Shown piece by piece: positions 1-9,580 of a stretch of DNA of 64,000 nt; the first letter of the stretch is position 1; each line of letters starts with the position of its first letter. The notes under the pieces were generated by a model. The model was not told where the DNA came from, did not search any database, and worked only from the letters and a program-made list of their open reading frames with translations. Source of the DNA: Spirosoma montaniterrae (GTDB lineage: Bacteria > Bacteroidota > Bacteroidia > Cytophagales > Spirosomataceae); contig NZ_CP014263.1 of assembly GCF_001988955.1 (NCBI RefSeq), positions 3,318,001 through 3,382,000 of the forward strand. Reading direction: 5' to 3'. The position numbers and the translations under genes are program-made.

Positions 1-1451
1 GCAAGAGTGTGGTGCCGCTGAGCGTTCGGCTCGATGAAAAAGCACGCATTCTGATTATCTCCGGCCCCAACGCAGGCGGTAAGTCGGTGGCTCTGAAAAC
101 CATCGGATTAGTGCAGTATATGCTGCAATGCGGCCTGCTGGTGCCAATGGCCGACTTTTCGGAGATGGGCGTGTTTGAGAATCTGTTTATCGACATCGGT
201 GATGAGCAATCGCTTGAGAACGACCTGAGTACATACTCATCGCACCTCACGGCCATGAAACAGTTTGTAATCGGAGCCAACAAACGAACGCTGTTTCTGA
301 TCGATGAATTTGGCACCGGCACCGAACCGGGTCTCGGCGGAGCCATTGCCGAATCGATTCTGGAAGACCTCAACAAATCGGGCGCGTATGGCGTCATCAA
401 CACCCACTACACCAACCTGAAAGTCTTTGCCGACAAAACGCCGGGCCTGATCAATGGGGCCATGCGCTTCGACGGCGAACACCTCGAACCGCTGTATCAG
501 TTGGAGATTGGACGCCCCGGCTCGTCGTTTGCGTTCGAGATTGCCCAGAAAATCGGTTTGCCGAAAGGCATCATCGAGCGGGCCAAAGATAAACTCGGTA
601 ATCAGCAGGTGAGCTTCGAGAAGTTACTGAAAGAGTTAGACATCGAGAAGCGCGTTTTTTCGGAGAAGAACCTCGAAATCAGCATTAATCAGCGCAAAGC
701 AGCACAACAATTGGCCGAATACACGGCCCTGAAAACGCGGTTGGATAACGAGCAGAGGCAGTTGCTCAACGACGCTAAACAGAAGGCCAAAGCACTGGTG
801 CAGGAAGCTAATCAGCGCATCGAAAACACGATTCGCGAGATCAAGGAAAATAAAGCCGAGCGCGACACCACAAAGCAGGTTCGGCAGGAACTGGAGCGGT
901 TTGAACAGAAAGAACTAAAACCCGATATTATCATTGTCGACACGCCCAAAACCGACGACGACGAGTTCGAAAGCGATAACGGCGTTATCTCGGTAGGCAG
1001 TTACGTCAGAATTCAGGGGCAAAACGCCATTGGTGAGGTGATGGCCCTGCGCGGCAAAGACGCCGAAGTACGCATCGGCGATCTGAAATCGAACATAAAA
1101 CTGAACCGGCTCGAAAAGGTTAGTAAGAAGACCTTTAAGCAGGCTACCGAAACTCGCGACGACCGCCCCCGCAGTCGGGGGGTAGACATGAACGAGAAGA
1201 TGCAGAATTTCAGCTTCAACCTCGACATTCGGGGCAAGCGGGGCGAAGAAGCCCTCGGCGAAGTAGACCGTTTCTTCGACGACGCCCTCATGCTCGGCTA
1301 CCCTGAGTTACGCATTGTGCATGGCAAAGGCGACGGTATTCTCAGGACGCTGGTGCGCAATCACCTGCGTGGCTACAAGCAGGTAGCTCGTATGGAAGAC
1401 GAACACGCCGACCGGGGTGGAGCGGGGGTGACGATTGTAAAAATGAAATAA
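1..1451 (+). CDS. mutS2: Endonuclease MutS2, C-terminal part (5' end outside window)
   Basis: MutS2 is a MutS-like ATPase/endonuclease that acts on branched DNA (suppression of recombination) and, in some bacteria, on stalled ribosomes. About 480 residues are visible and the reading frame is open to the first base, so the N-terminus lies upstream. Seen: a Walker A loop GPNAGGKS (bases 63-86), the MutS signature around DIGDEQSLENDLSTYSSHL, Walker B LFLIDEFGTGTEPG, a long charged coiled-coil region (about visible residues 205-310), a small beta domain (VGSYVRIQGQNAIGEV), and a C-terminal Smr nuclease domain with LDIRG and HGKGDGILR. The order ATPase, coiled coil, Smr is diagnostic for MutS2 rather than MutS. 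The first in-frame GTG at base 9 is not a real start. A palindrome begins 10 bases after the stop. Confidence 0.95.
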   Translation, partial: KSVVPLSVRLDEKARILIISGPNAGGKSVALKTIGLVQYMLQCGLLVPMADFSEMGVFENLFIDIGDEQSLENDLSTYSSHLTAMKQFVIGANKRTLFLIDEFGTGTEPGLGGAIAESILEDLNKSGAYGVINTHYTNLKVFADKTPGLINGAMRFDGEHLEPLYQLEIGRPGSSFAFEIAQKIGLPKGIIERAKDKLGNQQVSFEKLLKELDIEKRVFSEKNLEISINQRKAAQQLAEYTALKTRLDNEQRQLLNDAKQKAKALVQEANQRIENTIREIKENKAERDTTKQVRQELERFEQKELKPDIIIVDTPKTDDDEFESDNGVISVGSYVRIQGQNAIGEVMALRGKDAEVRIGDLKSNIKLNRLEKVSKKTFKQATETRDDRPRSRGVDMNEKMQNFSFNLDIRGKRGEEALGEVDRFFDDALMLGYPELRIVHGKGDGILRTLVRNHLRGYKQVARMEDEHADRGGAGVTIVKMK

Positions 1452-1460
1452 AGAGTTTTA

Positions 1461-1542
1461 AACGCAGAGTTTGAAGAGTCTTTCGCAGAGAACACGGAGA
1501 AACTCAGCGAACTCTGCGAAAAACTCTACAACCTCTGCGTTT
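1461..1542. repeat. Intergenic inverted repeat, family A (CTCTGCG type)
   Basis: Left arm 1461-1491 and right arm 1512-1542 are imperfect reverse complements (31 bp each, 20-bp loop) built from CGCAGAG/CTCTGCG words. It begins 10 bp after the mutS2 stop. The same word family (CxCAGAG) recurs in the palindrome at 28259-28354. It has no T-tract typical of an intrinsic terminator. Confidence 0.8.
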
Positions 1543-1659
1543 GAGCATGAATGCAGTTATTTTTAATATGATGTGATTCAGGATTTTACGGAGATGACCA
1601 TTTCGCGGGCTGGTCGGTTGGTTAAGGAATTTTAACGAATTTCGATACGGTAAATACTG

Positions 1660-1667
1660 TAGTTTTG
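1660..1667 (+). promoter_or_regulatory. Candidate Bacteroidota -7 box (TAnnTTTG)
   Basis: TAGTTTTG matches the Bacteroidota -7 consensus TAnnTTTG and lies 46 bp before the ATG at 1714. No clear TTTG -33 box was found at the expected spacing, so this is a tentative promoter. Confidence 0.35.
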
Positions 1668-1713
1668 TTCATTCGTTTCAAACAGCCGGGGGCTGTCTGG
1701 GTCTGTTACACGT

Positions 1714-2481
1714 ATGCGACATCTTCTAATCATAGCACTCTTTCTCAGCACAATAGCCTTACCCAGCCGGGTACGGGCGCAGGGGAAGTATGTAATTGGC
1801 AGTGTAATTGACCAGACTACCGGTAAGGGCGTCGACAAAGCAACCGTAATTAACCAGCGAACGCGGCAACGTGCCCGTACCAATGCCAGCGGTAAGTTTT
1901 TCCTAACGGTACAGCAGGGCGATTCGCTCATTTTAAGCAGCCAGCTTTATAACCGCGTTGGCATAGTATATGACGGCTCTGAAAACCCGCAACTGATTGC
2001 GAAGGCACTGCCGCCCCTGCCCTACCGCGTGATTGATCTGGCCGAAGTGACCGTGACGGGCAAACGCTATGAAGAAGTGAAGCGCGAGATTCAGCAGATT
2101 CTCGATGAGCCGGTAGCGTCGAAAAAAGTAACGGGCGAACAGGCATTTGACCGCGTGGCCGACGGAGCAGGCATCACGCTCCTCTACGAGATGTTCGGCA
2201 AACGGCCCAAATCTGACCGCAAGGCGTATTACATCATGCAGCAGGATCGGCGGCACGCGCTGGCCCTGGAGCGATTCCGGCTACTGACCGAGCAGGCTAC
2301 TGACTTAAAAGCCGACGAAATCTATCGCTTTTTCGATTACTGCGGTTTAGACGACGATTTTTTGCTCAAAGCCGAAGACTACGACCTTATCAACACTATT
2401 CAGCAGCTTCGCAACCGGTATCGCTACGGTTTCAACCGCCCCACCGGCATCCAGCCCGATCCCGAGCAGGGAAAACAATAA
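1714..2481 (+). CDS. Secreted CarboxypepD_reg-like protein
   Basis: Predicted exported protein of 255 residues, function unknown. Residues 1-22 form a Sec signal peptide (RHLLIIALFLSTIALPSRVRA, cleavage before QGKY). Residues about 25-110 look like a carboxypeptidase-regulatory-like Ig-fold domain (GSVIDQTTGKGVDKATVINQ, a DxxTGxGV..A.V pattern). This domain often stands at the N-terminus of TonB-dependent receptors, but there is no barrel here. The rest is charged and helical (KRYEEVKREIQQIL, then a segment rich in D, Y and R). Stand-alone proteins of this kind are common in Cytophagales and are usually annotated as carboxypeptidase-like regulatory proteins. The gene stands alone between mutS2 and a convergent surface-protein gene. 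The ATG is supported by the signal peptide directly after it. Confidence 0.75.
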   Translation: MRHLLIIALFLSTIALPSRVRAQGKYVIGSVIDQTTGKGVDKATVINQRTRQRARTNASGKFFLTVQQGDSLILSSQLYNRVGIVYDGSENPQLIAKALPPLPYRVIDLAEVTVTGKRYEEVKREIQQILDEPVASKKVTGEQAFDRVADGAGITLLYEMFGKRPKSDRKAYYIMQQDRRHALALERFRLLTEQATDLKADEIYRFFDYCGLDDDFLLKAEDYDLINTIQQLRNRYRYGFNRPTGIQPDPEQGKQ

Positions 2482-2790
2482 CCATCTGTTCAGCAGCATG
2501 TTGCTTATTTTTTCGGCAACGGCTTCGTCCGAACAACCGTCATGTACTATTCATTTTCTGGCATCACCCACGCGCATTATCCCGCCCCATGTCACTTTGG
2601 CGGTGATACACCGTGGCCGCGTAGAGCAAGCCGCCCAGCCCACAACGTTGGCTTTGTTAGTAACGAACAAAAAAGCGGTGCCTGCATCGCTGGCACCGCT
2701 TTCCGATAATCCTCATTCGATCTATTCGCTGACTCGCTTCTGCTACTCTTTCCGTAGCTGGCGAGCCGTTTGTTCTCTTGCTCGTAAGCC
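2482..2790. other. Convergent intergenic region, 309 bp
   Basis: Lies between the convergent ends of the CarboxypepD_reg gene and the surface-protein gene. The only structure seen is the hairpin at 2674-2700. A plus-strand open frame running through it (2498-2929) has no recognisable features and overlaps the conserved C-terminus of the surface protein, so it is not called a gene. Confidence 0.6.
2665..2700 (-). terminator. Rho-independent terminator of the surface-protein gene
   Basis: Perfect 9-bp stem AGCGGTGCC (2674-2682) / GGCACCGCT (2692-2700) with a 9-base loop. Read on the minus strand, the hairpin is followed directly by TTTTTTGTTC, a classic T-tract. It sits about 90 bp after the stop codon at 2791. 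Confidence 0.85.
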
Positions 2791-5700
2791 CTATTTAACC
2801 TTACGGATCTGTACAGGCAAACAAACAGGTGGTGGGCATCCGCATACGGTTGGCGGTACTACCACAACCACGTCGCGAACACAGCCCGTAACCGGATCGA
2901 TCAGGCGAACCGTGTACATTTGCGCCTGACTGGGTGCTGGCAGTGTGCTTATCAGGATTCCGTTAGCCGGTACGCCCATTGCTGGAGCTAAAGCATTGGC
3001 AGCCGTGAAACCGTCACCTGGGCTGATCTGATACTGATAAGCCGTTAGCGACTGACTGACCACGTCGGTCAACACGATTCTGGCATTAGCCTGAGGTACT
3101 GTGTTAACACAGGTGGCTGCCACAGTCATTGCCGAAAAGGGTCGCACCTCATTTTCTTCAAGGATAAACGGACAGCAGGACCCGTCTGCACATTGCCCAT
3201 CGGCCTGCCCAATGCTCACGCTATACGAACCAGGCTGATTGACAGCCAGCGTATGGCTGGTTGCATTGGTAATAAGCACGCCATCTTTATACCATTGATA
3301 ACTGCTGCGACCGGCTTCAACCATAAGCCCATACAAGTAATCCGTTCCTTTGCAGACCTGATGAGGTACTGTAGTACAAACGCGCACTTCCTTTCCACCC
3401 AGCGTGGCTGCGTTGTAGCGAACCCCAGCCTGATGAACAGTAGCTGTTAAGACTAAAGTAGCCGACGAGTTAGCCGGGAGTGTCGGAATTGTCCAAATAC
3501 CCACTGTTGGCGAACCAGAACTCACAGAACCCGGTACAAAAGAACCTGTAGACGGCGAGTTGCTGACGTAGGTTAACCCTTCGTCCATCCGGTCGTTGAC
3601 GATGACATTAGCCGCCGGAACACTCGCCGTATTACTAACGACCACCGTATAACTGATCAGATCACCTACTTTAGCCAATGATTTGTTCACCATCTTGGCA
3701 ATAGAAAGCGAAGGCTGGGCACACGAGACCGGCGCGGTATAGTTGGCCGTAGCTGGATTGCCACAACCGGGTAGCATGGCCGTGATGGTACGGTTGGCTC
3801 CGTCTGAGGTTAACCCGTTAAAGACGGCTGTGTATCTAAACACACTCAATCCAGCAGCTACGTTGGTGGTCAACGATTGAACACCATTGCTGACCGTGAG
3901 TACCCCAGCGGTCGTGTTGTTGAGCGTGACTACTGCCGTTACCGAATAGGTGTTGGTGGCTTCGGCACAAGGCCCAACCGTGACCATCGGCGGATTGACC
4001 GCACAGATGGGGGCGCAGGAGACTGGCGCGGTGTAGTTGGCCGAGGCTGGATTACCGCAACCGGGCAGCGTAGCCGTGATAGTGCGGTTGGCTCCGTCCG
4101 AAGTCAGTCCGTTGAAGACAGCCGTGTAGGTGAACATACCGATTCCAGCAGCTACGTTGGTAGTCAGCGACTGGGGGCCGTTGCTAACCGTGAGTACCCC
4201 GGCACTGGTGTTGTTGAGCGTTACCACCGCCGTCACCGAGTAGGTGTTGGTCGCTTCAGCGCAGGGACCAACCGTAATCACGGGTGTGCTAACCGAGCAG
4301 ATAGGGGCTATCGTACACGAGACCGGCGCGGTATAGTTGGCCGAGGCTGGATTGCCGCAACCGGGCAGCGTAGCCGTGATGGTGCGGTTGGCTCCGTCCG
4401 AAGTCAGCCCGTTGAAGACAGCCGTGTAAGTGAACGTACCCAGCCCGGCAGCTACGTTGGTCGTCAGCGATTGAACACCGTTGCTGACGGTGAGTACACC
4501 AGCGGTCGTGTTGTTGAGCGTGACTACGGCTGTTACCGAATAGGTATTGGTCGCTTCAGCGCAAGGCCCAACCGTAATCACGGGTGGATTCACCGCACAC
4601 ACTGCATTGACTGTAATCAGTGCCACATCCTCATCGTCTTCGTCTGTGTTCGCGTTACCATCGCCGGGTGTGCCTGTACCATTACCATCAATAGCGTTGT
4701 CAGAGTCCGTATTTTCCTTGCCACCTGCATCATTAGTCGGGTTAGTATCGGGCGTTGAATCCTTATCGGATCCACCAGTCGAGCTACTAATTTCGGCTTT
4801 ATTTACAATGCTGCCTGCGAAGTCGCTGTTCACTGTAAAAATGATATTACGCGTGGTTGAGCCGCTCGCACTCAGGCTGGCGATAGGTGTATTAAGCGTT
4901 GCGGTATTGCCGCTGGCAGTCCAGTTTGGATCATTCAGCGTAAGACCCGCCGGAATGTAATCAGTAATCTGAACGTTGGATGCCGTTACATTACCCTGGT
5001 TAAATACAGTTATCGTAAACGTAACACTGCTACCGGGCGTCACCGAGGCAGCCTGTCCATTAGCCAGCGTCTTACGCAGAGCCAGATCGAACTGCTGTGG
5101 CGAGAAACCAAAATCGTAACTATGGTTCGTGGCACCGGGTCCGCCCGTTGTCAGATAAATACCAGGCTGACCATTGATCAGGAATGCATCGTTATTAGCC
5201 AGCGTCGTTCCAGAATTAGGACTACCTATGGTTTCTCCAGGAGTTGGCGAAACGACCGAGAGACTCAGGCCCGAAGCTGCGGCACTAGCACCCAACGAAG
5301 TCACTTTTACGCAGTAGTTTGTATTATACGCCAAGGGTAAACCGTACCGGGCGTTAAGCGTCGATGTGCCGGTAGCCGACGAAAAATAGTAGGTTCCGTT
5401 CGCGTCTGTGGTAGCCGAAGCGATAACATTGCCTGTGCAGTTTTCCTGTATAGTAACAGTAGCACCCGCTAATGGAGGTTCGCCAGCATCCTGTATGCCG
5501 TTGCCGTTGGTATCTCGCCAAACGCGGTTACCGATCTCAACGGGTGCTTCAACCGCCGTTAACTCAAGGTCACCCAATCCATTAGCTTTGCCAAATGTTC
5601 CGATATCACCGTCCCTATAGAGTTCAAAGGGGTCTGATCTAACGCTATTTATGATCGAGTATTTAGCAGTACCACCCGTCCAGACTTCAAGAGGGTCCAT

Positions 5701-5946
5701 AACGGTTGACATTACCCGACCATCGCCCTTAAGTACGGCCAAAGCTCCCATTGTAACCTCATTATGCGCCCAGAACCAATCACCCATAAAGAATTCACCT
5801 CCGCCGGGTCCCTGATTATTACCGACGCCACTATACCCTGGATAGAATAAGGGGCCTGCATAGACTACACCGTTAGACGACCGAATATGGCCGTTATTTT
5901 CAATCTCAAACCTATTTGTAGCGCAGTTAAACCCAGCGATTTGCAT
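2791..5946 (-). CDS. Giant surface protein, C-terminal portion (frameshifted from upstream ORF)
   Basis: 1051 codons that continue the protein begun at 7607 in another frame (see the entry at 5865-7607). Domains in order, numbered from the first Met of this frame: end of the N-terminal beta-rich module (1-130), an SdrD_B-like module (about 138-280, [19 protein letters not shown]), a DUF11 domain (about 285-395), an Asp/Asn/Gly-rich linker (about 390-440), three near-identical tandem modules of about 98 residues (about 447-743), a second DUF11 domain (about 748-850, [17 protein letters not shown]), and an Ig-like segment ([11 protein letters not shown]). It ends in VQIRKVK. I do not see a canonical type IX secretion C-terminal domain. 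This layout fits a long adhesin-like stalk. The first Met is not a true start: it lies exactly where the frame resumes after the G6 tract at 5949-5954. A terminator follows at 2665-2700. Confidence 0.85.
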   Translation of the reverse strand: MQIAGFNCATNRFEIENNGHIRSSNGVVYAGPLFYPGYSGVGNNQGPGGGEFFMGDWFWAHNEVTMGALAVLKGDGRVMSTVMDPLEVWTGGTAKYSIINSVRSDPFELYRDGDIGTFGKANGLGDLELTAVEAPVEIGNRVWRDTNGNGIQDAGEPPLAGATVTIQENCTGNVIASATTDANGTYYFSSATGTSTLNARYGLPLAYNTNYCVKVTSLGASAAASGLSLSVVSPTPGETIGSPNSGTTLANNDAFLINGQPGIYLTTGGPGATNHSYDFGFSPQQFDLALRKTLANGQAASVTPGSSVTFTITVFNQGNVTASNVQITDYIPAGLTLNDPNWTASGNTATLNTPIASLSASGSTTRNIIFTVNSDFAGSIVNKAEISSSTGGSDKDSTPDTNPTNDAGGKENTDSDNAIDGNGTGTPGDGNANTDEDDEDVALITVNAVCAVNPPVITVGPCAEATNTYSVTAVVTLNNTTAGVLTVSNGVQSLTTNVAAGLGTFTYTAVFNGLTSDGANRTITATLPGCGNPASANYTAPVSCTIAPICSVSTPVITVGPCAEATNTYSVTAVVTLNNTSAGVLTVSNGPQSLTTNVAAGIGMFTYTAVFNGLTSDGANRTITATLPGCGNPASANYTAPVSCAPICAVNPPMVTVGPCAEATNTYSVTAVVTLNNTTAGVLTVSNGVQSLTTNVAAGLSVFRYTAVFNGLTSDGANRTITAMLPGCGNPATANYTAPVSCAQPSLSIAKMVNKSLAKVGDLISYTVVVSNTASVPAANVIVNDRMDEGLTYVSNSPSTGSFVPGSVSSGSPTVGIWTIPTLPANSSATLVLTATVHQAGVRYNAATLGGKEVRVCTTVPHQVCKGTDYLYGLMVEAGRSSYQWYKDGVLITNATSHTLAVNQPGSYSVSIGQADGQCADGSCCPFILEENEVRPFSAMTVAATCVNTVPQANARIVLTDVVSQSLTAYQYQISPGDGFTAANALAPAMGVPANGILISTLPAPSQAQMYTVRLIDPVTGCVRDVVVVVPPTVCGCPPPVCLPVQIRKVK
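3717..4605 (-). repeat. Three tandem ~297-bp in-gene repeats
   Basis: Three consecutive copies (about 4605-4315, 4311-4016, 4012-3717) encode modules that start near [18 protein letters not shown] and end near [16 protein letters not shown]. The copies differ by only scattered substitutions at DNA level, pointing to recent duplication or ongoing homogenisation. Each module holds paired cysteines, so disulfide-stabilised Ig-like folds are likely (inference). Repeats this similar can change copy number by recombination and can collapse in short-read assemblies. Confidence 0.9.
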
Positions 5947-7607
5947 ATCCCCCCAGTACTATGGTCAATCAGATCGCCATGGGTGTCCAGAAGTTTATAA
6001 TTATTATGCCCCATCTGGTTGCCTGAGCGATCTGTGAATCCCAGGATCATATCCCCTCGGTCAGAAAACTCAATGTCTGACAGAATGGGTTGTGGATGCA
6101 TTAAGTTAAATCTATAATTCCAGCCGCTGATTGTGTTGATCCAGGGAAACCACTGCCTATCCAGATCGTCGATAACTCCTCCTTTTTGGAAATTGAGTGG
6201 GTACTCCAACGTGGGCGTAGGATTAAACGTAGCTGCTCCAGTGGGATCGGTCAGCTCAAAAACGTAAGCATTCATGTCACTGGCTCCATTGACAATATTC
6301 TTACCATTGTTTTCGCCTGTGCAAAGTGCCCCTACATACAGTTTGCCTCTATGGTACTTCAACGCCCAGGGTCGCAAAAATCCGTTGTTGCAATTAATTG
6401 CAGGCAGGTCATACGATTCTACAGCAATCACAGCCTGTGGATTGCGGACATCGTCTAATTCCATCCTGATAAGTTTGCGGGAGTACAAATTCGTGACAAA
6501 CAGAAACTTACCATCATCACTTATGTCAATATCGCCCAGACCAACTTTACCAGCCTGATCAAAAACAGCCGGGTCATAGTTGGGTACATAGCCACCCGAA
6601 GCGGGCAGGCCACGTTGTACGTTGGTTCCGACTACCCCTGCCCCGGCAGGTAGCCCGGAAACAGGATCAACACTACCCAAGTAAGTTACGCCTACAGCAT
6701 AGCCTGCCTCTATTACTAAAGAGTAACTTGAACCTTTACCATAAGCGGGCGCACTGGCATCGGCACGTGTGCGGTAGCCACTCACATCCAGATCAAAAAA
6801 AGGTTGTGCCGTAAACGCATTAGGATCAATCATGTAAATGCCCCCAGTGCCGAGTTGCCCCAGTCCCACGTGTCGTTTCAAAAAAGCCGACGAAAAAATC
6901 TTTTGGGCCTGTTTGCTGTAAGCCAGCCCCCATACAGCACCGATGACTGTACCACCCATTTTCTTAGTGGGTGCCAGTGTTATACCCGAGTACGAATAAG
7001 GATAGCTAACAAACCAGTCCTGCGTACCGGCAAAACCTCCACCCAATGGGTCTCCATTCACATAGCAGGGTACAAAAACGTTGGTGTTGTCAGGCCCCCT
7101 ATTATAATCATTGGGGTCGTGTACGGCAAAATTGACATTGGTGCTGTTTCCATTGACAAACTGCACCGACGAACCATAATTGGCTCCACCCAAAGCCGAA
7201 AAGTCCAACCCTTCACGTACGCATTCGTTGCCGGAGTTTAGTGAGGGTAACACAAACTCCACTCGAACAGGGCCAGTGCCGCAACCCGACAAGGTATAGT
7301 TGGCAGTAGCTGTATTAGTTGTTACGGTTGTTGAGATAGCTGAACCACACAGCGTTCCTGCCGAATTATAGGCGTTTATAGTAACGCCGGGCAAAACAGG
7401 CTCAGTCTCATTACGGGTTCCGTTTCCATTCAGATCTCGGTAAACAGCCCCTGAAATCTGGGCGTACCCCTGAGCAGCCATTCCTAACAGGAAAGCAACC
7501 AGCAATAGTAGCTGGTTTATGCTCCACGATGGCAACATTTGAGCCTTGCCCACGTTTCGGCTCTGGCGCAAACTGGTTACCCTAAAAGTAGATACAATGA
7601 TTTCCAT
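5865..7607 (-). CDS. Giant surface protein, N-terminal portion (frameshifted)
   Basis: 580 codons. The likely start is the Met at residue 24 (near base 7538), since a clean signal peptide follows it ([21 protein letters not shown], cleavage before QISG). Residues about 50-160 form an SdrD_B-like module ([19 protein letters not shown], then [10 protein letters not shown]). Residues about 190-560 look beta-propeller-like, with several repeat-like strands ([41 protein letters not shown]). The last in-frame stretch [13 protein letters not shown] runs into ICKSLG..., whereas the overlapping frame gives the sensible continuation [16 protein letters not shown]. One extra G in the GGGGGG run (plus-strand C's at 5949-5954) would restore a single protein of about 1,600 residues. 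Read with the 2791-5946 entry, it is one gene with a one-base lesion, a phase-variable tract, or a sequencing error. Confidence 0.85.
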   Translation of the reverse strand: MEIIVSTFRVTSLRQSRNVGKAQMLPSWSINQLLLLVAFLLGMAAQGYAQISGAVYRDLNGNGTRNETEPVLPGVTINAYNSAGTLCGSAISTTVTTNTATANYTLSGCGTGPVRVEFVLPSLNSGNECVREGLDFSALGGANYGSSVQFVNGNSTNVNFAVHDPNDYNRGPDNTNVFVPCYVNGDPLGGGFAGTQDWFVSYPYSYSGITLAPTKKMGGTVIGAVWGLAYSKQAQKIFSSAFLKRHVGLGQLGTGGIYMIDPNAFTAQPFFDLDVSGYRTRADASAPAYGKGSSYSLVIEAGYAVGVTYLGSVDPVSGLPAGAGVVGTNVQRGLPASGGYVPNYDPAVFDQAGKVGLGDIDISDDGKFLFVTNLYSRKLIRMELDDVRNPQAVIAVESYDLPAINCNNGFLRPWALKYHRGKLYVGALCTGENNGKNIVNGASDMNAYVFELTDPTGAATFNPTPTLEYPLNFQKGGVIDDLDRQWFPWINTISGWNYRFNLMHPQPILSDIEFSDRGDMILGFTDRSGNQMGHNNYKLLDTHGDLIDHSTGGICKSLGLTALQIGLRLKITAIFGRLTV

Positions 7608-8105
7608 GAATTACGTGTGTAAAATGTGGAGTGTTAATTCGATTGGGGTAGTGGAACCTGCGCCGTGCTCCCCAACTGCACGGCAGGTATTCAAGGGTGG
7701 CGAAGACTGGCACAGCAACCCAAAGGCGGCTCTCTTTGCACAAGTAACAGACTTGAGCCAGTGCGTTCGTAAAAGCTGTCTCATCGGTTTTGATGGTTTG
7801 ATTAATTAATTCCGCTGTTTTGCCCTTGTCAGGCCGATACATACCAACGGATCAGTATTTTTTTTCAGCAAGTATCAATTAGAATACCAACTTACTTTAG
7901 AGCCAGTAAAAGGATTTTTTTAAGGAAGAAATAGCAAGCTTTTGGGAAGAATTTTTGATGAACGGGAATATTACTGGAGGAATAGGAAATTAGCCAATGA
8001 GCTTAATTCTGCACAATTTTATTTATTTAGTAAGTGGTATGGTTTTGGTTTGATGGGTTGTGATTTATATGCTTTTATATTTGTACCGCCACTATTTTTC
8101 TTCAT
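7608..8105. other. Divergent intergenic region, 498 bp
   Basis: Separates the divergent surface-protein gene (minus) and the membrane LytTR gene (plus). The right half (about 7850-8100) is clearly AT-rich. Several short open frames cross it, but none has a signal peptide, known motif or consistent codon usage. A promoter candidate for the LytTR gene is present at 8049-8083. No RNA gene was recognised. Confidence 0.6.
8049..8083 (+). promoter_or_regulatory. Candidate promoter for membrane LytTR gene
   Basis: TATATTTG (8076-8083) matches the Bacteroidota -7 consensus TAnnTTTG. A TTTG at 8049-8052 could be the -33 element, although the 23-bp spacing is longer than usual. The predicted start point falls about 15 bp before the ATG at 8106. 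Confidence 0.4.
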
Positions 8106-9086
8106 ATGGTGCCAGACTTTTTACACCGCGTCCGTCTGTTTGTCTCCACACGGAAGTACTTGAATCAGACATGGTCCTTCCAAATGCTGTTGCGATGGGC
8201 TACAATGTCCAGCGTATACTCTCTACTATGCAATGGCCTGTTTATGACCATACTGCACGTTGTCGATGCAAACCCAAACGGTTTGTTAAAAGACGTGTTG
8301 TTGTTGATTGCTAAAATGTTGATAGCCTTCGTTTCAGTTATTATCGTCGGTATTCTCTTCTTCGGACTTTGGGAAAATATACGGGGTAAAACATCCGGAA
8401 TTTCCCCCTTTCTATCCAGAGAAGTACAGTTTTTTCAGCTTTTTTTTCTGGTTATTTTGTGTACCGTATTATGTACACTGACATTCGCTACCAGTTGGTA
8501 TTTCAACCTATCACCAAGTTGGAGGGCCGTTGCCAGCACTTTTGTGAGCTTCATTGTACCAGCCATCGCTTATTATAAATATAGTCAAGCCTCCATCAGG
8601 CAATTGGCAAATCGGGTTCAGGCACTTGAGAACACTACCGTTATTTCTAACGAAGCACCTTTAGAAAACCCGATCAGAATACAGTTTAAGACGCCCGCTC
8701 CTGCCCTGCCCTGCCACCTGGTTTTTCTGGAAAATGAACGCGAGATGCTTCGGCTACTGCCCAATGATCTCTATGCGGTTCAGTCGCAGGGAAATTATGT
8801 TTTTATGTTCTGGCACGAGAAAGGCGACAAATTGGAGAAGACGTTGCTCCGTGCGCCCATCGGCCAGGTTGACGATATACTCAGGCCCTATACCCGCTTT
8901 ATGCGTACTCACCGAAGCTATATCGTCAATCTTGAGAAGATTCGTAAGGTAGAAGGTAATGCACGAGGATTGGTTGTACGGGTATCTCTGCTGGAAGAAC
9001 CCGTGCTTGTTGCCCGCAGCCGGATCGAAGCGTTTCGGGAAGCTATCCACGACCAGCCTGAGCCTACTCATCCGGTTGCTGCTTAA
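8106..9086 (+). CDS. Membrane-anchored LytTR-domain transcriptional regulator
   Basis: 326 residues. The N-terminal half has about four hydrophobic helices (roughly 31-53, 65-90, 108-130, 138-158). A short coiled stretch (QLANRVQALEN) and a C-terminal LytTR DNA-binding domain (about 210-318) follow. The LytTR part shows the typical VQSQGNYVFMF, RAPIGQVDDIL, FMRTHRSYIVNLEKIRKVEG pattern. LytTR proteins bind direct repeats upstream of their targets. A version tethered to the membrane without a receiver domain may sense envelope state directly (inference). The gene is divergent from the giant surface-protein gene, which is an obvious candidate target. Its 3' end overlaps the convergent MOSC gene by 23 bp. 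The ATG at 8106 is preceded by a good -7 box, but a start at Met28 cannot be excluded. Confidence 0.85.
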   Translation: MVPDFLHRVRLFVSTRKYLNQTWSFQMLLRWATMSSVYSLLCNGLFMTILHVVDANPNGLLKDVLLLIAKMLIAFVSVIIVGILFFGLWENIRGKTSGISPFLSREVQFFQLFFLVILCTVLCTLTFATSWYFNLSPSWRAVASTFVSFIVPAIAYYKYSQASIRQLANRVQALENTTVISNEAPLENPIRIQFKTPAPALPCHLVFLENEREMLRLLPNDLYAVQSQGNYVFMFWHEKGDKLEKTLLRAPIGQVDDILRPYTRFMRTHRSYIVNLEKIRKVEGNARGLVVRVSLLEEPVLVARSRIEAFREAIHDQPEPTHPVAA

Positions 9087-9573
9087 TATGCACGGCTTCG
9101 ACGGGGGTGCCTACTCGCAGTACCCCGCCCCGTATCACCCGTGCGGTCATGCCGCCGTGGCCGCGCATGGCGTTGTAGCCGCCCGGCCCGAGCGTTTTCT
9201 CCATTTTTGAACAGGGATGGCATTGGCCCGTAATTTCCAGCACTACGGCTTCCGGCCCGTCGCCAAGTTGAATTTGCTGGTCTTTCAATGCCAGGAGATT
9301 GATACCCGACACCACAATATTCCGGCGTAGTAAAGCCGGGTCGAGGGCGTCGCGACCGGTCAGGGCGGCCACAACGGGCAGATGTTCGGCCTGAATCAGC
9401 GTTACGTGTCGGTTGCCACTCTGCCCGCTGTAATGGTCGCCAATAAGGCCCTTTTCCTCAGAAACAGCTACGGCTTCGACAACCGTAACCGGCTCGTCGC
9501 GCTTCGGGCGAACGCCAATCCACTCGACCCGACCGGAGCGGGGGAAAGCGCAGAATAAATCTTTCAGAGTCAT
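9064..9573 (-). CDS. MOSC domain-containing protein
   Basis: About 169 residues. MOSC domains bind molybdenum cofactor/sulfur carriers and are found in sulfurase-type enzymes and in YiiM-like detoxification proteins. Seen: the opening GRVEWIGVRPKRDEP, GLIGDHYSGQSGNRHVTLIQ, RRNIVVSGINLLAL and LEITGQCHPCSKME, where the cysteine fits the conserved MOSC Cys. The single-domain length fits stand-alone bacterial MOSC proteins. The start is taken at the Met opening MTLKDLF; another in-frame start lies three codons upstream. The 3' end overlaps the convergent LytTR gene. The start region touches the left arm of the palindrome 9581-9690, so any 5' leader includes that structure. Confidence 0.88.
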   Translation of the reverse strand: MTLKDLFCAFPRSGRVEWIGVRPKRDEPVTVVEAVAVSEEKGLIGDHYSGQSGNRHVTLIQAEHLPVVAALTGRDALDPALLRRNIVVSGINLLALKDQQIQLGDGPEAVVLEITGQCHPCSKMEKTLGPGGYNAMRGHGGMTARVIRGGVLRVGTPVEAVHIKQQPDE

Positions 9574-9580
9574 CAGGACC

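Noticed and set aside
2498..2929. Plus-strand open frame of 143 codons after the CarboxypepD_reg gene
   Set aside because: It runs across a terminator hairpin and antisense through the conserved C-terminus of the surface protein. The translation is low-quality (Ser/Thr/Arg mixture) and has no signal, motif or domain.
3717..4605. Could the regularly spaced repeats be a CRISPR array?
   Set aside because: Unit length is about 297 bp, the repeats are inside an open frame and differ by codon-level changes; there are no short direct repeats with unique spacers.
3877..4758. Plus-strand open frame of 293 codons
   Set aside because: It is antisense to the tandem repeats of the surface protein. Its apparent repeats (VGR, DRR) simply mirror the coding repeats on the other strand.
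5946..5954. Programmed -1 frameshift at GGG GGG
   Set aside because: The heptamer does not fit the X XXY YYZ rule in frame (the first codon would re-pair to TGG) and no convincing downstream stimulator was identified. A tract-length change or sequencing error is the simpler explanation.
7546..7842. Short open frames on both strands in the divergent spacer
   Set aside because: They overlap the N-terminal coding part of the surface protein or the spacer, have atypical composition and lack any feature of a protein.
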